Source: a virus. Taken from it: DNA of 34,006 nt. Positions 17,251-22,826 of the stretch are shown piece after piece. Positions within the stretch are counted from its first letter, which is position 1, and each line of letters begins with the position of its first letter. The translations under genes were made by a program, and so were the position numbers. Location: positions 1 to 34,006 of the IMG/VR virus record IMGVR_UViG_3300044641_001398; one strand, given 5' to 3'. The notes beneath the pieces were generated by a model. It ran no database searches, was not told where the DNA came from, and saw only the letters and a program-made list of their open reading frames with translations.

Positions 17251-17520
17251 TTACAAAAAACGTTCATTTTGAACCTGTTCAAATCGATAGTTTGGGAATG
17301 ATTCCAATTCCTCTTCCGTGACATCAAAATCACGTTTGACGAATGATTTTTGTTTGTTTTGTTTGTTTTCAATGACAACGGTCAACAATTGAATGTTTTT
17401 TATTGGTTGATTTGTGATTTTCGAAATTGTCGCGTCATCCCAACCGAATGTTTTCATTCGCGTGATTGTTGCGGCCAATGTCCAACTTGATTTTTTTTGA
17501 TATTCTGTTGTTTGCTTCAT
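17251..17520 (-). CDS. Small putative DNA-binding protein upstream of terminase
   Basis: An 89-residue protein of unrecognised family. Residues ~14-45 (LAATITRMKTFGWDDATISKITNQPIKNIQLL) have the spacing of a helix-turn-helix with 'DDATISKITNQPIKNIQ' as a possible recognition helix. The C-terminal half is basic then acidic. It overlaps the preceding gene by 4 bases (ATGA) and lies 39 bases before TerS. A role as late-gene activator or packaging accessory would fit its place at the early/late boundary, but that is only inference. Confidence 0.65.
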   Translation of the reverse strand: MKQTTEYQKKSSWTLAATITRMKTFGWDDATISKITNQPIKNIQLLTVVIENKQNKQKSFVKRDFDVTEEELESFPNYRFEQVQNERFL

Positions 17521-17741
17521 TTCTTTTCAGCGATTGCGAATCCGTATTTTCGGCCGTGTACGGATTTTTTTAAGGTCATCAACTTTTTATATTTGCGGAC
17601 CGTTTTTTTGACAAAATATTTTGCCGCCAATGATTTCCCAAATGGGATAAATTTCACCAACCATCCGAATCGGAATGATGCGATTTCATATTCGCATAAA
17701 AACCCGATTTCATTGTCTTTGCCATTTAATTTGTGTTCCAT
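17517..17741 (-). CDS. Small basic protein, unknown
   Basis: A 74-residue protein with a high Lys/Arg content in the C-terminal half (KKTVRKYKKLMTLKKSVHGRKYG) and aromatic residues in the first half. No motif was recognised. It overlaps the following gene by 4 bases, so they are coupled. It could bind nucleic acid; nothing more can be said. Confidence 0.6.
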   Translation of the reverse strand: MEHKLNGKDNEIGFLCEYEIASFRFGWLVKFIPFGKSLAAKYFVKKTVRKYKKLMTLKKSVHGRKYGFAIAEKK

Positions 17742-17759
17742 GTTGTTTGATTTATTTAT

Positions 17760-17990
17760 TTACCAATTATTAATATTTGTTATACAATAATTGCTACCAA
17801 CATACGCGGTCATCCAATCGCTTTGATTTAAAACGAATTCTTTGTTGTTGCCGCTACATTCATTTTTTATTACAACACTATAATTTTGCGCGTTGTCGGA
17901 TTGTATTGTCCCGCAATTGCATGGTTCGTCTTTTTTGCACGAAAAAGTTAATGCCGAAATTGCCGCGATTGTTAAAATTTTGTTTTTCAT
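17760..17990 (-). CDS. Phage-encoded lipoprotein with flavobacterial export-type signal
   Basis: A 76-residue protein. Residues 1-18 are a signal peptide (MKNKILTIAAISALTFSC) whose Cys fits the lipobox, followed by KKDE, resembling the lipoprotein export signal that sends lipoproteins to the cell surface in Flavobacteriia. The mature part (~58 residues) has four more Cys (CNCG, NECSG, NYC) that could form two disulfides. It is a single gene between the replication and packaging regions. Phage lipoproteins of this kind often block superinfection by binding the receptor; that role is inferred. No promoter was seen directly upstream. Confidence 0.8.
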   Translation of the reverse strand: MKNKILTIAAISALTFSCKKDEPCNCGTIQSDNAQNYSVVIKNECSGNNKEFVLNQSDWMTAYVGSNYCITNINNW

Positions 17991-18001
17991 TTTATTTAGG
18001 T

Positions 18002-18367
18002 TTATTGTTTAAAAAATATTTTCATTCCGTTGGCCGCCTTCAAAATTGATTTTGACCGTTGTTCCATTGATTCGATTTCATCTTGAATGTCTGTTTTTTC
18101 GTATGAAACGAAATAACCTTTCGATGTCCCGATGATTGGTTGAATTCCATTTGAACGGATAAAATTAACTAATTTCCGCAACCTTGCGCCGTTCATTTTC
18201 TTAATTATCTTTAATTTTTCGCGATTGGCATTGATGCCGTCAATGATTGTTTTCGTTTTCACCTGGTTTTTTTTGGTGTATTTTTCCATTGATTTGACAA
18301 TTATCGGAATCAATTTTTTTTCATCGGGTGACAAATCCGCGGTGATGGCTTCAAAATTTGTTATCAT
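18002..18367 (-). CDS. Winged-helix-like small protein
   Basis: A 121-residue protein. Residues ~15-90 look like a winged helix: helices, then NGARLRKLVNFIRSNG as a possible recognition helix, followed by a strand/turn/strand (QPIIGTSKGYFVSYE). The end (EIESMEQRSKSILKAANGMK) is a helix that could dimerise. The 'GYF-x-(S/A)' wing followed by a helix with 'S-x-x-x-R' is common among small phage winged-helix proteins. It overlaps the previous gene by 4 bases. It could regulate early or late genes. Confidence 0.7.
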   Translation of the reverse strand: MITNFEAITADLSPDEKKLIPIIVKSMEKYTKKNQVKTKTIIDGINANREKLKIIKKMNGARLRKLVNFIRSNGIQPIIGTSKGYFVSYEKTDIQDEIESMEQRSKSILKAANGMKIFFKQ

Positions 18368-18882
18368 TTTGCGTTGTTTAAAATATACAATGAATATTCG
18401 TCAATGATTTGGTTCAATGTGTATGTTTCGTTGTAAAATTCGCATTGCAAACGGGAACATTTTTTTTCCCAATCTTTGTTGGCAAATGTTAATTCATCAA
18501 CATGTGAAATGGATTCTCTTATCAACAATTCCAGGTGTTCAATTGCCTCTTTTAACTTTTGTTCATTTTCCAAATGGTTTTTATATTGTTTGTCACATGT
18601 GGTCCGCCAAATATTTTCCATTCCCTTTGCCGTTTCGACATCTTTTTTATAACCGTGAATTAAATCATTAATAAATTTGAGTTCTGAATTCAAATCTTTG
18701 ATTGTTTTATCTTGTTGGATGTCCCTGGCATTGAAAAAAACATCCATTTTGATAATTTTTTCGGATTGGGTTTTGATTTTCGATTTCTTTTTTGAATTTG
18801 CGACAATCAAACCAATTATGACAATGGTGAATGTCAATGTGATTGCCGACGTGATGAAAATAAATTCGTTGAATGTGTTCAT
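18364..18882 (-). CDS. Membrane-anchored coiled-coil protein
   Basis: A 172-residue protein with one N-terminal membrane helix (~8-30, FITSAITLTFTIVIIGLIVA), followed by basic residues (NSKKKSKIKT), so the rest is probably cytoplasmic. Residues ~35-160 are a predicted coiled coil rich in Lys/Glu/Leu. There is no similarity I recognise. Its ATG is preceded by AAAACCATCACC, one of the eight shared early-region leader elements, and a 4-base overlap links it to the next gene. It could be an anti-defence or superinfection protein or a membrane scaffold; unknown. Confidence 0.7.
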   Translation of the reverse strand: MNTFNEFIFITSAITLTFTIVIIGLIVANSKKKSKIKTQSEKIIKMDVFFNARDIQQDKTIKDLNSELKFINDLIHGYKKDVETAKGMENIWRTTCDKQYKNHLENEQKLKEAIEHLELLIRESISHVDELTFANKDWEKKCSRLQCEFYNETYTLNQIIDEYSLYILNNAK

Positions 18883-18900
18883 GGTGATGGTTTTATTTGT

Positions 18901-19080
18901 TTAATTTTTATTTTGTAAAGGATATAATCCGCTTAAAGTAGTGCATAATTTGAAACCGCTTATAAATAATACTAAACAATATTTATCCATAATTTGCAAA
19001 ATCTCGACAACTTCAATATCTAAATACTTTTTATTGTATTGGAATTTGTCGCCAACTTTAAAATTAATTATATTACTCAT
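18901..19080 (-). CDS. Small protein, 59 residues, unknown
   Basis: A short gene from ATG 19080 to TAA 18901. It starts MSNIINFKVGDKFQYN and ends GLYPLQNKN. The 'F-K-V-G-D-K-F' start resembles small SH3-like or KOW-like beta barrels. It lies 11 bases after the preceding gene and 18 bases before the next, and fills the gap exactly, which supports it as a real gene. The function is unknown. Confidence 0.65.
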   Translation of the reverse strand: MSNIINFKVGDKFQYNKKYLDIEVVEILQIMDKYCLVLFISGFKLCTTLSGLYPLQNKN

Positions 19081-19091
19081 ATTGTATATTA

Positions 19092-19259
19092 TTAATTTTT
19101 TCCTAATAATTCATTTTCGATTGCCTCAATAAATGAAAAATGCAAATCATATTCAGAAAATACATTTACCTCATTTTCCTCAATTGTAATTGAATAAACT
19201 TTGTAGTTTAAAAGTTTTTTTTGAAGGTCTGCGCTTAGTGTGTTAATTAAGTTTTTCAT
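19092..19259 (-). CDS. Small acidic protein with shared leader element
   Basis: A 55-residue protein (MKNLINTLSADLQKKLLNYK...). I start it at 19259 rather than the non-ATG 19283, because the eight residues in between are merely the translated leader element (AAAAAACCATCAC directly abutting the ATG). No family was recognised. A good promoter (TTTG-N18-GATATTTG) lies 21-51 bases upstream, so it may head the transcript that continues into 18901-17760. Confidence 0.7.
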   Translation of the reverse strand: MKNLINTLSADLQKKLLNYKVYSITIEENEVNVFSEYDLHFSFIEAIENELLGKN

Positions 19260-19280
19260 GTGATGGTTTTTTAATTTCAA

Positions 19281-19310
19281 CAAATATCGGATTTATTTTG
19301 ATTCAGCAAA
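19281..19310 (-). promoter_or_regulatory. Promoter upstream of the 55-residue early gene
   Basis: The minus strand has TTTG (19307-19310), an 18-base spacer and GATATTTG (19281-19288), one mismatch to TAnnTTTG. It lies in the short gap after the 50-residue membrane protein gene. The transcript would start about 10-15 bases before the shared leader element. Confidence 0.6.
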
Positions 19311-19328
19311 ACTTTTGTTGTGATTTTT

Positions 19329-19481
19329 TCAATCTTTTTTTTCAAAGTCTTGTTTTTCAGCCCATTTTTTTAATCCGCGGACCATTAAATAAATGAATTC
19401 AATGAAACAAAAGACGGGATAAAGGACCATTGCGATAAACAACCCCAGGAAATCAAAGTTGATAAAGAATTCAATTTTCAT
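19329..19481 (-). CDS. Tiny membrane protein, 50 residues
   Basis: A short gene from ATG 19481 to TGA 19329. It starts MKIEFFINFDFLGLF and is hydrophobic from ~5 to 33 (including FIAMVLYPVFCFIEFIYLMV), then basic and acidic (RGLKKWAEKQDFEKKD). It has one long or two short membrane segments. The ATG overlaps the TGA of the preceding replication-region gene (ATGA), good evidence of translation. Its role is unknown; small phage membrane proteins at such places include anti-defence or lysis-timing factors. Confidence 0.7.
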   Translation of the reverse strand: MKIEFFINFDFLGLFIAMVLYPVFCFIEFIYLMVRGLKKWAEKQDFEKKD

Positions 19482-20248
19482 ATAGTTTTCAATTCATTAC
19501 GTTTTTCATTCAAAAAGCCAAGTAAAAAAAAGCGGTTGCCGTTATATTCAACCGATTTGACGGTCCCCGACAAATTGCCCGTCGATTTATAAAGGTCATC
19601 GAATTCGCGCATCCACAATTGAATTTGGTCGGGTTCCGCCTTGATGCTAATTTGGGCCTTTGTTTCCTTTTCCTTTATTTCGTTGGCTTTACCAATCTTT
19701 TCCAACGTCTGTTTAATGGCCATAAATTCCAACCGACATTTTTCGTCATAACTTATTGGATTGAATATCGATTCAACAAAATCGTTGTTTTTCTTATTGC
19801 GTTCCGATTCGGCGGCCCTCAATTCAATGATTTCGCCGTCCAATTCAACGTCGAATTTGCCGAAAAATTCCATGATGACCATTCCATTCACCTGGCCGTA
19901 AATGGTCCCGAAATGTCCCGTTTTGATACGTTCGAAACAAAATCGAACGGTTTCGGGTTGATAGTTTGGATATTTAGTCAAAATTAACCTCACTACTTCA
20001 TTTTTTGCCCCGATTGGTATATCTTGACCTAAGAATGTCAGAAAGTCGTTTAAAATGGCTAAAACAACGTCAAACGCCACATGTTCGCCATAACGTCTTG
20101 ACGTTGAAATCAACGACGGTGTTTTTGTTTCAAGTATTGTTTTTACCGAAAGCGATGGCCAAGCGTTCGGCGATTTGTCGTTGTTCCTCTGCAAGTTTTC
20201 GGGCGATTGCGTCTTGTTTAGATTCGAAGGTAATTTGTTGTTTTCCAT
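19478..20248 (-). CDS. Replication-region protein, DUF6633-like
   Basis: A 256-residue protein. The middle (~70-145: GAKNEVVRLILTKYPNYQPETVRFCFERIKTGHFGTIYGQVNGMVIMEFFGKFD) resembles a family found in Bacteroidota prophages and plasmids next to replication genes; no ATPase or nuclease motif is seen. The C-terminal third is helical. The ATG at 20248 lies inside the preceding gene for 119 bases, and the first ~40 residues are polar and low complexity; a TTG at 20113 would avoid the overlap. It probably takes the place of a helicase loader or partner of the DUF1376 protein; that is inference from position. Confidence 0.7.
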   Translation of the reverse strand: MENNKLPSNLNKTQSPENLQRNNDKSPNAWPSLSVKTILETKTPSLISTSRRYGEHVAFDVVLAILNDFLTFLGQDIPIGAKNEVVRLILTKYPNYQPETVRFCFERIKTGHFGTIYGQVNGMVIMEFFGKFDVELDGEIIELRAAESERNKKNNDFVESIFNPISYDEKCRLEFMAIKQTLEKIGKANEIKEKETKAQISIKAEPDQIQLWMREFDDLYKSTGNLSGTVKSVEYNGNRFFLLGFLNEKRNELKTI

Positions 20249-20897
20249 TTGTTTGGGTGTTATTAGTTAACCATTCTGATTTAAAACCTTGCCATGAACG
20301 TGAAACGGCCTCGGTGATGCAATGTTCGGGTGTTAATCCCGATTTAATTATTTCTTTTTTAATTGATTCAAAGGCGGTTTCAGTATTTGCGGCCCGTTTT
20401 TGTTTTCGGACCGACATCCAATCGGTCGCAACATTTTCAGGGATTCCGAAATCAATCAACGCGCGTTTGAAATCAAATTTTTTATTTTCAATTCTATTTC
20501 TATTTTCATTTATATCTTCATTTTCATTTTCATCTTCTAAAGGCATTGCCGCGGCTTTGCCGTGGCTTTGTTTAATTTCCTCAATATTAGATTCTTTTCT
20601 TTTTTTCCATCCATCGATTGCCCGTTGACGTTGTTTTTCGCCATGCGATTCGCGCTTTTTTATTTCAATGTCCAAACGTTCGTTGAAATATAGTCCGTTT
20701 TCGTCTTTTTTAAATTTTGCCAAAACATCTGCCGCGGCATTGCCGCAACAAAGCCGAATCATTTTTTCGGTTAAATGACCTTTTTGATGTTGCAAACATA
20801 AAAGTGTTATGTATTGGCCCCGTTCATCCATTGTGAGGTCAGCAATTCCCGACAAAAAATCGGATGAATAAAATAAAAATGCGGGGTCTTTTGCCAT
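20130..20897 (-). CDS. Replication initiation protein, DUF1376 family
   Basis: A 255-residue protein from ATG 20897 (MAKDPAFLFYSSDFLSG); a GTG at 20933 is possible but would add residues unlike the family and begin in a hairpin. Residues 3-60 (PAFLFYSSDFLSGIADLTMDERGQYITLLCLQHQKGHL) are the DUF1376 signature found in phage replisome organisers. The central part is charged (ENENEDINENRNRIENKK), then a helical domain similar to C-terminal domains of DnaD/DnaT-like proteins (KRALIDFGIPENVATDWMSV...). It likely binds the origin and recruits host replicative helicase. It follows the 267-base intergenic region, a candidate origin. Confidence 0.82.
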   Translation of the reverse strand: MAKDPAFLFYSSDFLSGIADLTMDERGQYITLLCLQHQKGHLTEKMIRLCCGNAAADVLAKFKKDENGLYFNERLDIEIKKRESHGEKQRQRAIDGWKKRKESNIEEIKQSHGKAAAMPLEDENENEDINENRNRIENKKFDFKRALIDFGIPENVATDWMSVRKQKRAANTETAFESIKKEIIKSGLTPEHCITEAVSRSWQGFKSEWLTNNTQTNGKQQITFESKQDAIARKLAEEQRQIAERLAIAFGKNNT

Positions 20898-20932
20898 GGT
20901 AAAAAATTGCCCCTTGTCAAAATAGTCGAACA

Positions 20933-20951
20933 CTTATCGTTGGGCGATAAG
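20933..20951. promoter_or_regulatory. Perfect 7-bp hairpin/operator before the replication gene
   Basis: The plus strand reads CTTATCG, TTGGG, CGATAAG. There is no T-tract on the minus side, so it is not a terminator for the phage transcripts. It lies 36 bases before the DUF1376 ATG, where it could act as a regulator-binding site or an RNA hairpin in the leader. Confidence 0.6.
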
Positions 20952-21032
20952 ACCTATATTGATTTCGGGGCGTATTTTAAATGTGAATTGTTTTTCATAT
21001 ATCCTATGTTCGTTTCGGATTATGCAATATTA

Positions 21033-21143
21033 CTAAATTATTTTTAAAAAGCAAAACGCGCTTATTGGTCCGCCATTACTACCATCACGAAGTCGGCAAA
21101 CGTTCGGCGCGTTTTTTATCTTGAATGTGTGTGTCGTTGTCAT
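21033..21143 (-). CDS. Possible 36-residue peptide overlapping the structured RNA
   Basis: An ORF from ATG 21143 to TAG 21033 (MTTTHTFKIKNAPNVCRLRD...). Its ATG directly abuts the shared leader element GCAAACCATCAC and a strong promoter lies just upstream, so it may be translated. But the composition is unlike the other genes (Thr-rich start, Gly-Gly-Pro, CFLKII end), and the sequence forms nested stems. I favour a small RNA with a leader-like 5' end over a protein-coding gene. Confidence 0.35.
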   Translation of the reverse strand: MTTTHTFKIKNAPNVCRLRDGSNGGPISAFCFLKII

Positions 21144-21150
21144 GTGATGG
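21046..21150 (-). ncRNA. Candidate phage small RNA with nested stems and anti-leader loop
   Basis: Minus-strand RNA of about 105 nt; the 5' end is approximate, inferred from the promoter. Outer stem: AAAACGCGC (21115-21107) with GCGCGUUUU (21061-21053), nine perfect pairs. Inner stem: GUUUGCC (21101-21095) with GGCGGAC (21074-21068), seven pairs including two G-U. The 20-nt inner loop can close further with ACU/AGU, leaving UCGUGAUGGU in the apical loop. The outer stem is followed by GC and UUUUU (21050-21046), so it may also end the transcript. GUGAUGGU (21088-21081) is the exact complement of the ACCAUCAC found 0-2 bases before the start codons of several early genes. Role inferred: base-pairing regulation. 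No known RNA family is recognised. Confidence 0.6.
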
Positions 21151-21154
21151 TTTG

Positions 21155-21185
21155 CAAATATACTTTAAAACAAGTTTTTGTCAAA
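21155..21185 (-). promoter_or_regulatory. Strong promoter of the structured RNA / replication genes
   Basis: The minus strand has TTTG (21182-21185), a 19-base spacer and TATATTTG (21155-21162), an exact Bacteroidota consensus. The -33 element lies inside the end of the MBL-fold gene. The start would fall near 21150, within or just before the leader-like AAACCATCAC. Confidence 0.82.
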
Positions 21186-21887
21186 ATTAATTTTCATTCC
21201 ATTTGATGCCACGGTTGTATTTTTGCCCGTTTGTCGTTCAACTATTTTTTTGAATTCGCGTTCATCGGAATTTGAATCGGACAAATGAATCAAAACAATA
21301 TTGTTGACGGTTGAAATGTCGTTTGACAAAATCGTTTTTACGGTTTGATTGATTTCCATGTGTGAATTCAAAACACGGTCACGAACGAATTTGTTCCCGA
21401 ATTTCGCATCAATAATTTCATCCGAATAGTTTGATTCAATTACGATGTGATTAAGGTTTTTGAAATTGTATTTGCAGAAAACCGAATCCGTGATGAACAA
21501 AACGAATCCACAATCGGGGTGATGAATAAGGAATCCGAATGTTTCAACGTCATGTTCGACATCGAACGGCATGATTGTAAATTCACCGACAATGAATGTT
21601 TTTTTGTTTTGTATTGTTTTGAAATTGTTTGATGTATAATTGGCAAATTCGATTGTCGATTGGTTTGCGTAAACATCAATTGAATTCCTGGTGAATTCCT
21701 TGACGAATTTAAAATGGTCGCCGTGTTGATGTGTGACAATACAACCCGCGATTTTTTGGATTTCAAAATCAATTGATTTTTTTACGTCCATAAATGACAT
21801 TCCGCAATCGATAATCAACGCGGAATGTTTGGATTCTAAAATATAACAATTGCCTTTTGACCCCGTTCCAACAATGTGAAATTTCAT
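21165..21887 (-). CDS. Metallo-beta-lactamase-fold hydrolase (YycJ-like)
   Basis: A 240-residue protein. The N-terminus (MKFHIVGTGSKGNCYILES) and the metal motif THQHGDH (~52-58), a later DVEHDVETFGF and 'FITDS' (~132) for the bridging Asp, plus 'SHMEIN' (~175) and 'IHLSDSNS' near the end, match the WalJ/YycJ branch of MBL-fold nucleases. Such proteins include 5'-3' DNA exonucleases. Encoded directly after RecT and a Rad50-like ATPase, it may supply the exonuclease for recombination, since no RecE, lambda-exo or Mre11/SbcD is present. The ATG is preceded by AAAACCATCACAA, one of the shared leader elements. Confidence 0.82.
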   Translation of the reverse strand: MKFHIVGTGSKGNCYILESKHSALIIDCGMSFMDVKKSIDFEIQKIAGCIVTHQHGDHFKFVKEFTRNSIDVYANQSTIEFANYTSNNFKTIQNKKTFIVGEFTIMPFDVEHDVETFGFLIHHPDCGFVLFITDSVFCKYNFKNLNHIVIESNYSDEIIDAKFGNKFVRDRVLNSHMEINQTVKTILSNDISTVNNIVLIHLSDSNSDEREFKKIVERQTGKNTTVASNGMKINFDKNLF

Positions 21888-21920
21888 TTGTGATGGTTTT
21901 TGATAGTTTGAATTTAGTGA

Positions 21921-22787
21921 TTAAAACAATGGGTCAATTGGTTTTGATTCTTTTTTTTCATCAACCTTTGTTTCGGGTGTTTGTTCAACAACCTCAAATT
22001 CGATGGTTTCGGCCGCCTCTGTTTTTGAGGCGGTTTTTTCATCCCGTTTTTCTTTTGCTAAATCGGGCGATTCAGGTGAATCAAATTCATTATACATATC
22101 CGAATCGCTTGATGAATTTATTATCATTTTACACGCGCGGTTGATGGCGGTTTTTTTACACATTTCATCGGGAAAATTTTTGTGCGCGGGTGATGTTCCC
22201 TTTGTTGGACCTTGCATCCATGACGTTTGAATTTGTTTCATGGTCATCGGTTCAATGAATGATGTTTCGTCATTGAATTTTATCACGGCATAGGCCCCGA
22301 CAATTTCATTGATGTCGATGTTTTCCAATTTTTGTTGATGTGACACCAATTTTTTGAAACCTGAAATTGGGTCCGTTTGATAAACAAATTCGTCTTTTTT
22401 ATAAATAACGTTTGCGGTGATTGATTCAATTTTCGCGACACGTTTCGCGATGGCCATTGTTCCCGCGTAAGATTTTGACAACGTCAATTTTCCCGCGTAC
22501 GGTATAAAATAGCATTGTTTTTTCATTGGTGACAAACCTTGAATGACCATGTCAAACAATGTGTTGGCGATTGATTCTTTTGAACATGATTCCAAAACGG
22601 GTTTGTTGTCGCGGTCTTTTTGTTCAATCAAAATCAAATACGCGGATTTCAACGCGTTTTCAGGTGAATAATCATTCGGGATTTTTAATTCGCCGACGGA
22701 TTGCAATGAATTAACTTTTTGCAATACTTGTTCCGTGATTTCATTTTTTTTGGTTGCAACGGCAACGGGTGTTTTTGATTCACTCAT
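21921..22787 (-). CDS. recT: RecT-family single-strand annealing protein
   Basis: A 288-residue protein. Residues ~25-230 match RecT: NALKSAYLILIEQ, CSKESIANTLFDMVIQGLSPMKKQCYFIPYAGKL, SYAGTMAIAKRVA, NDETSFIEPMTMKQIQTSWMQG and FPDEMCKKTAINRACK. The C-terminal ~55 residues are an acidic disordered tail (KTASKTEAAETIEFEV...KPIDPLF) whose short C-terminal motif 'D-P-L-F' could bind host SSB or clamp. It anneals ssDNA in phage recombination and replication. The AAAAACCATCACT leader element precedes the ATG. It lies between the ATPase and MBL-nuclease genes. Confidence 0.93.
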   Translation of the reverse strand: MSESKTPVAVATKKNEITEQVLQKVNSLQSVGELKIPNDYSPENALKSAYLILIEQKDRDNKPVLESCSKESIANTLFDMVIQGLSPMKKQCYFIPYAGKLTLSKSYAGTMAIAKRVAKIESITANVIYKKDEFVYQTDPISGFKKLVSHQQKLENIDINEIVGAYAVIKFNDETSFIEPMTMKQIQTSWMQGPTKGTSPAHKNFPDEMCKKTAINRACKMIINSSSDSDMYNEFDSPESPDLAKEKRDEKTASKTEAAETIEFEVVEQTPETKVDEKKESKPIDPLF

Positions 22788-22826
22788 AGTGATGGTTTTT
22801 AAATTAGGGTTTGAATTTACGAATTA

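Larger units (their letters stand above)
20898..21164. other. 267-base intergenic region: promoter, structured RNA and candidate origin
   Basis: This is the longest stretch without a convincing protein gene. From right to left it holds a strong promoter, the structured RNA, a U/A-rich tract, a minus-strand segment with a possible 14-codon ORF (ATG 20998, TAG 20954), and the CTTATCG hairpin before the replication gene. No iterons are evident. Its place next to the DUF1376 replication gene makes it the best place to look for the replication origin; that is inference. Confidence 0.55.

Noticed and set aside
20954-20998. A 14-codon ORF between the structured RNA and the replication gene
   Set aside because: Too short to judge, without the shared leader element or any SD; mentioned only as part of the intergenic region.
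22019-22047. Plus-strand hairpin CCGCCTC/GAGGCGG followed by six T, looking like a terminator
   Set aside because: It lies in the coding sequence of RecT's disordered tail on the minus strand, and no plus-strand gene needs a terminator; in the transcribed direction the T-run is replaced by A.
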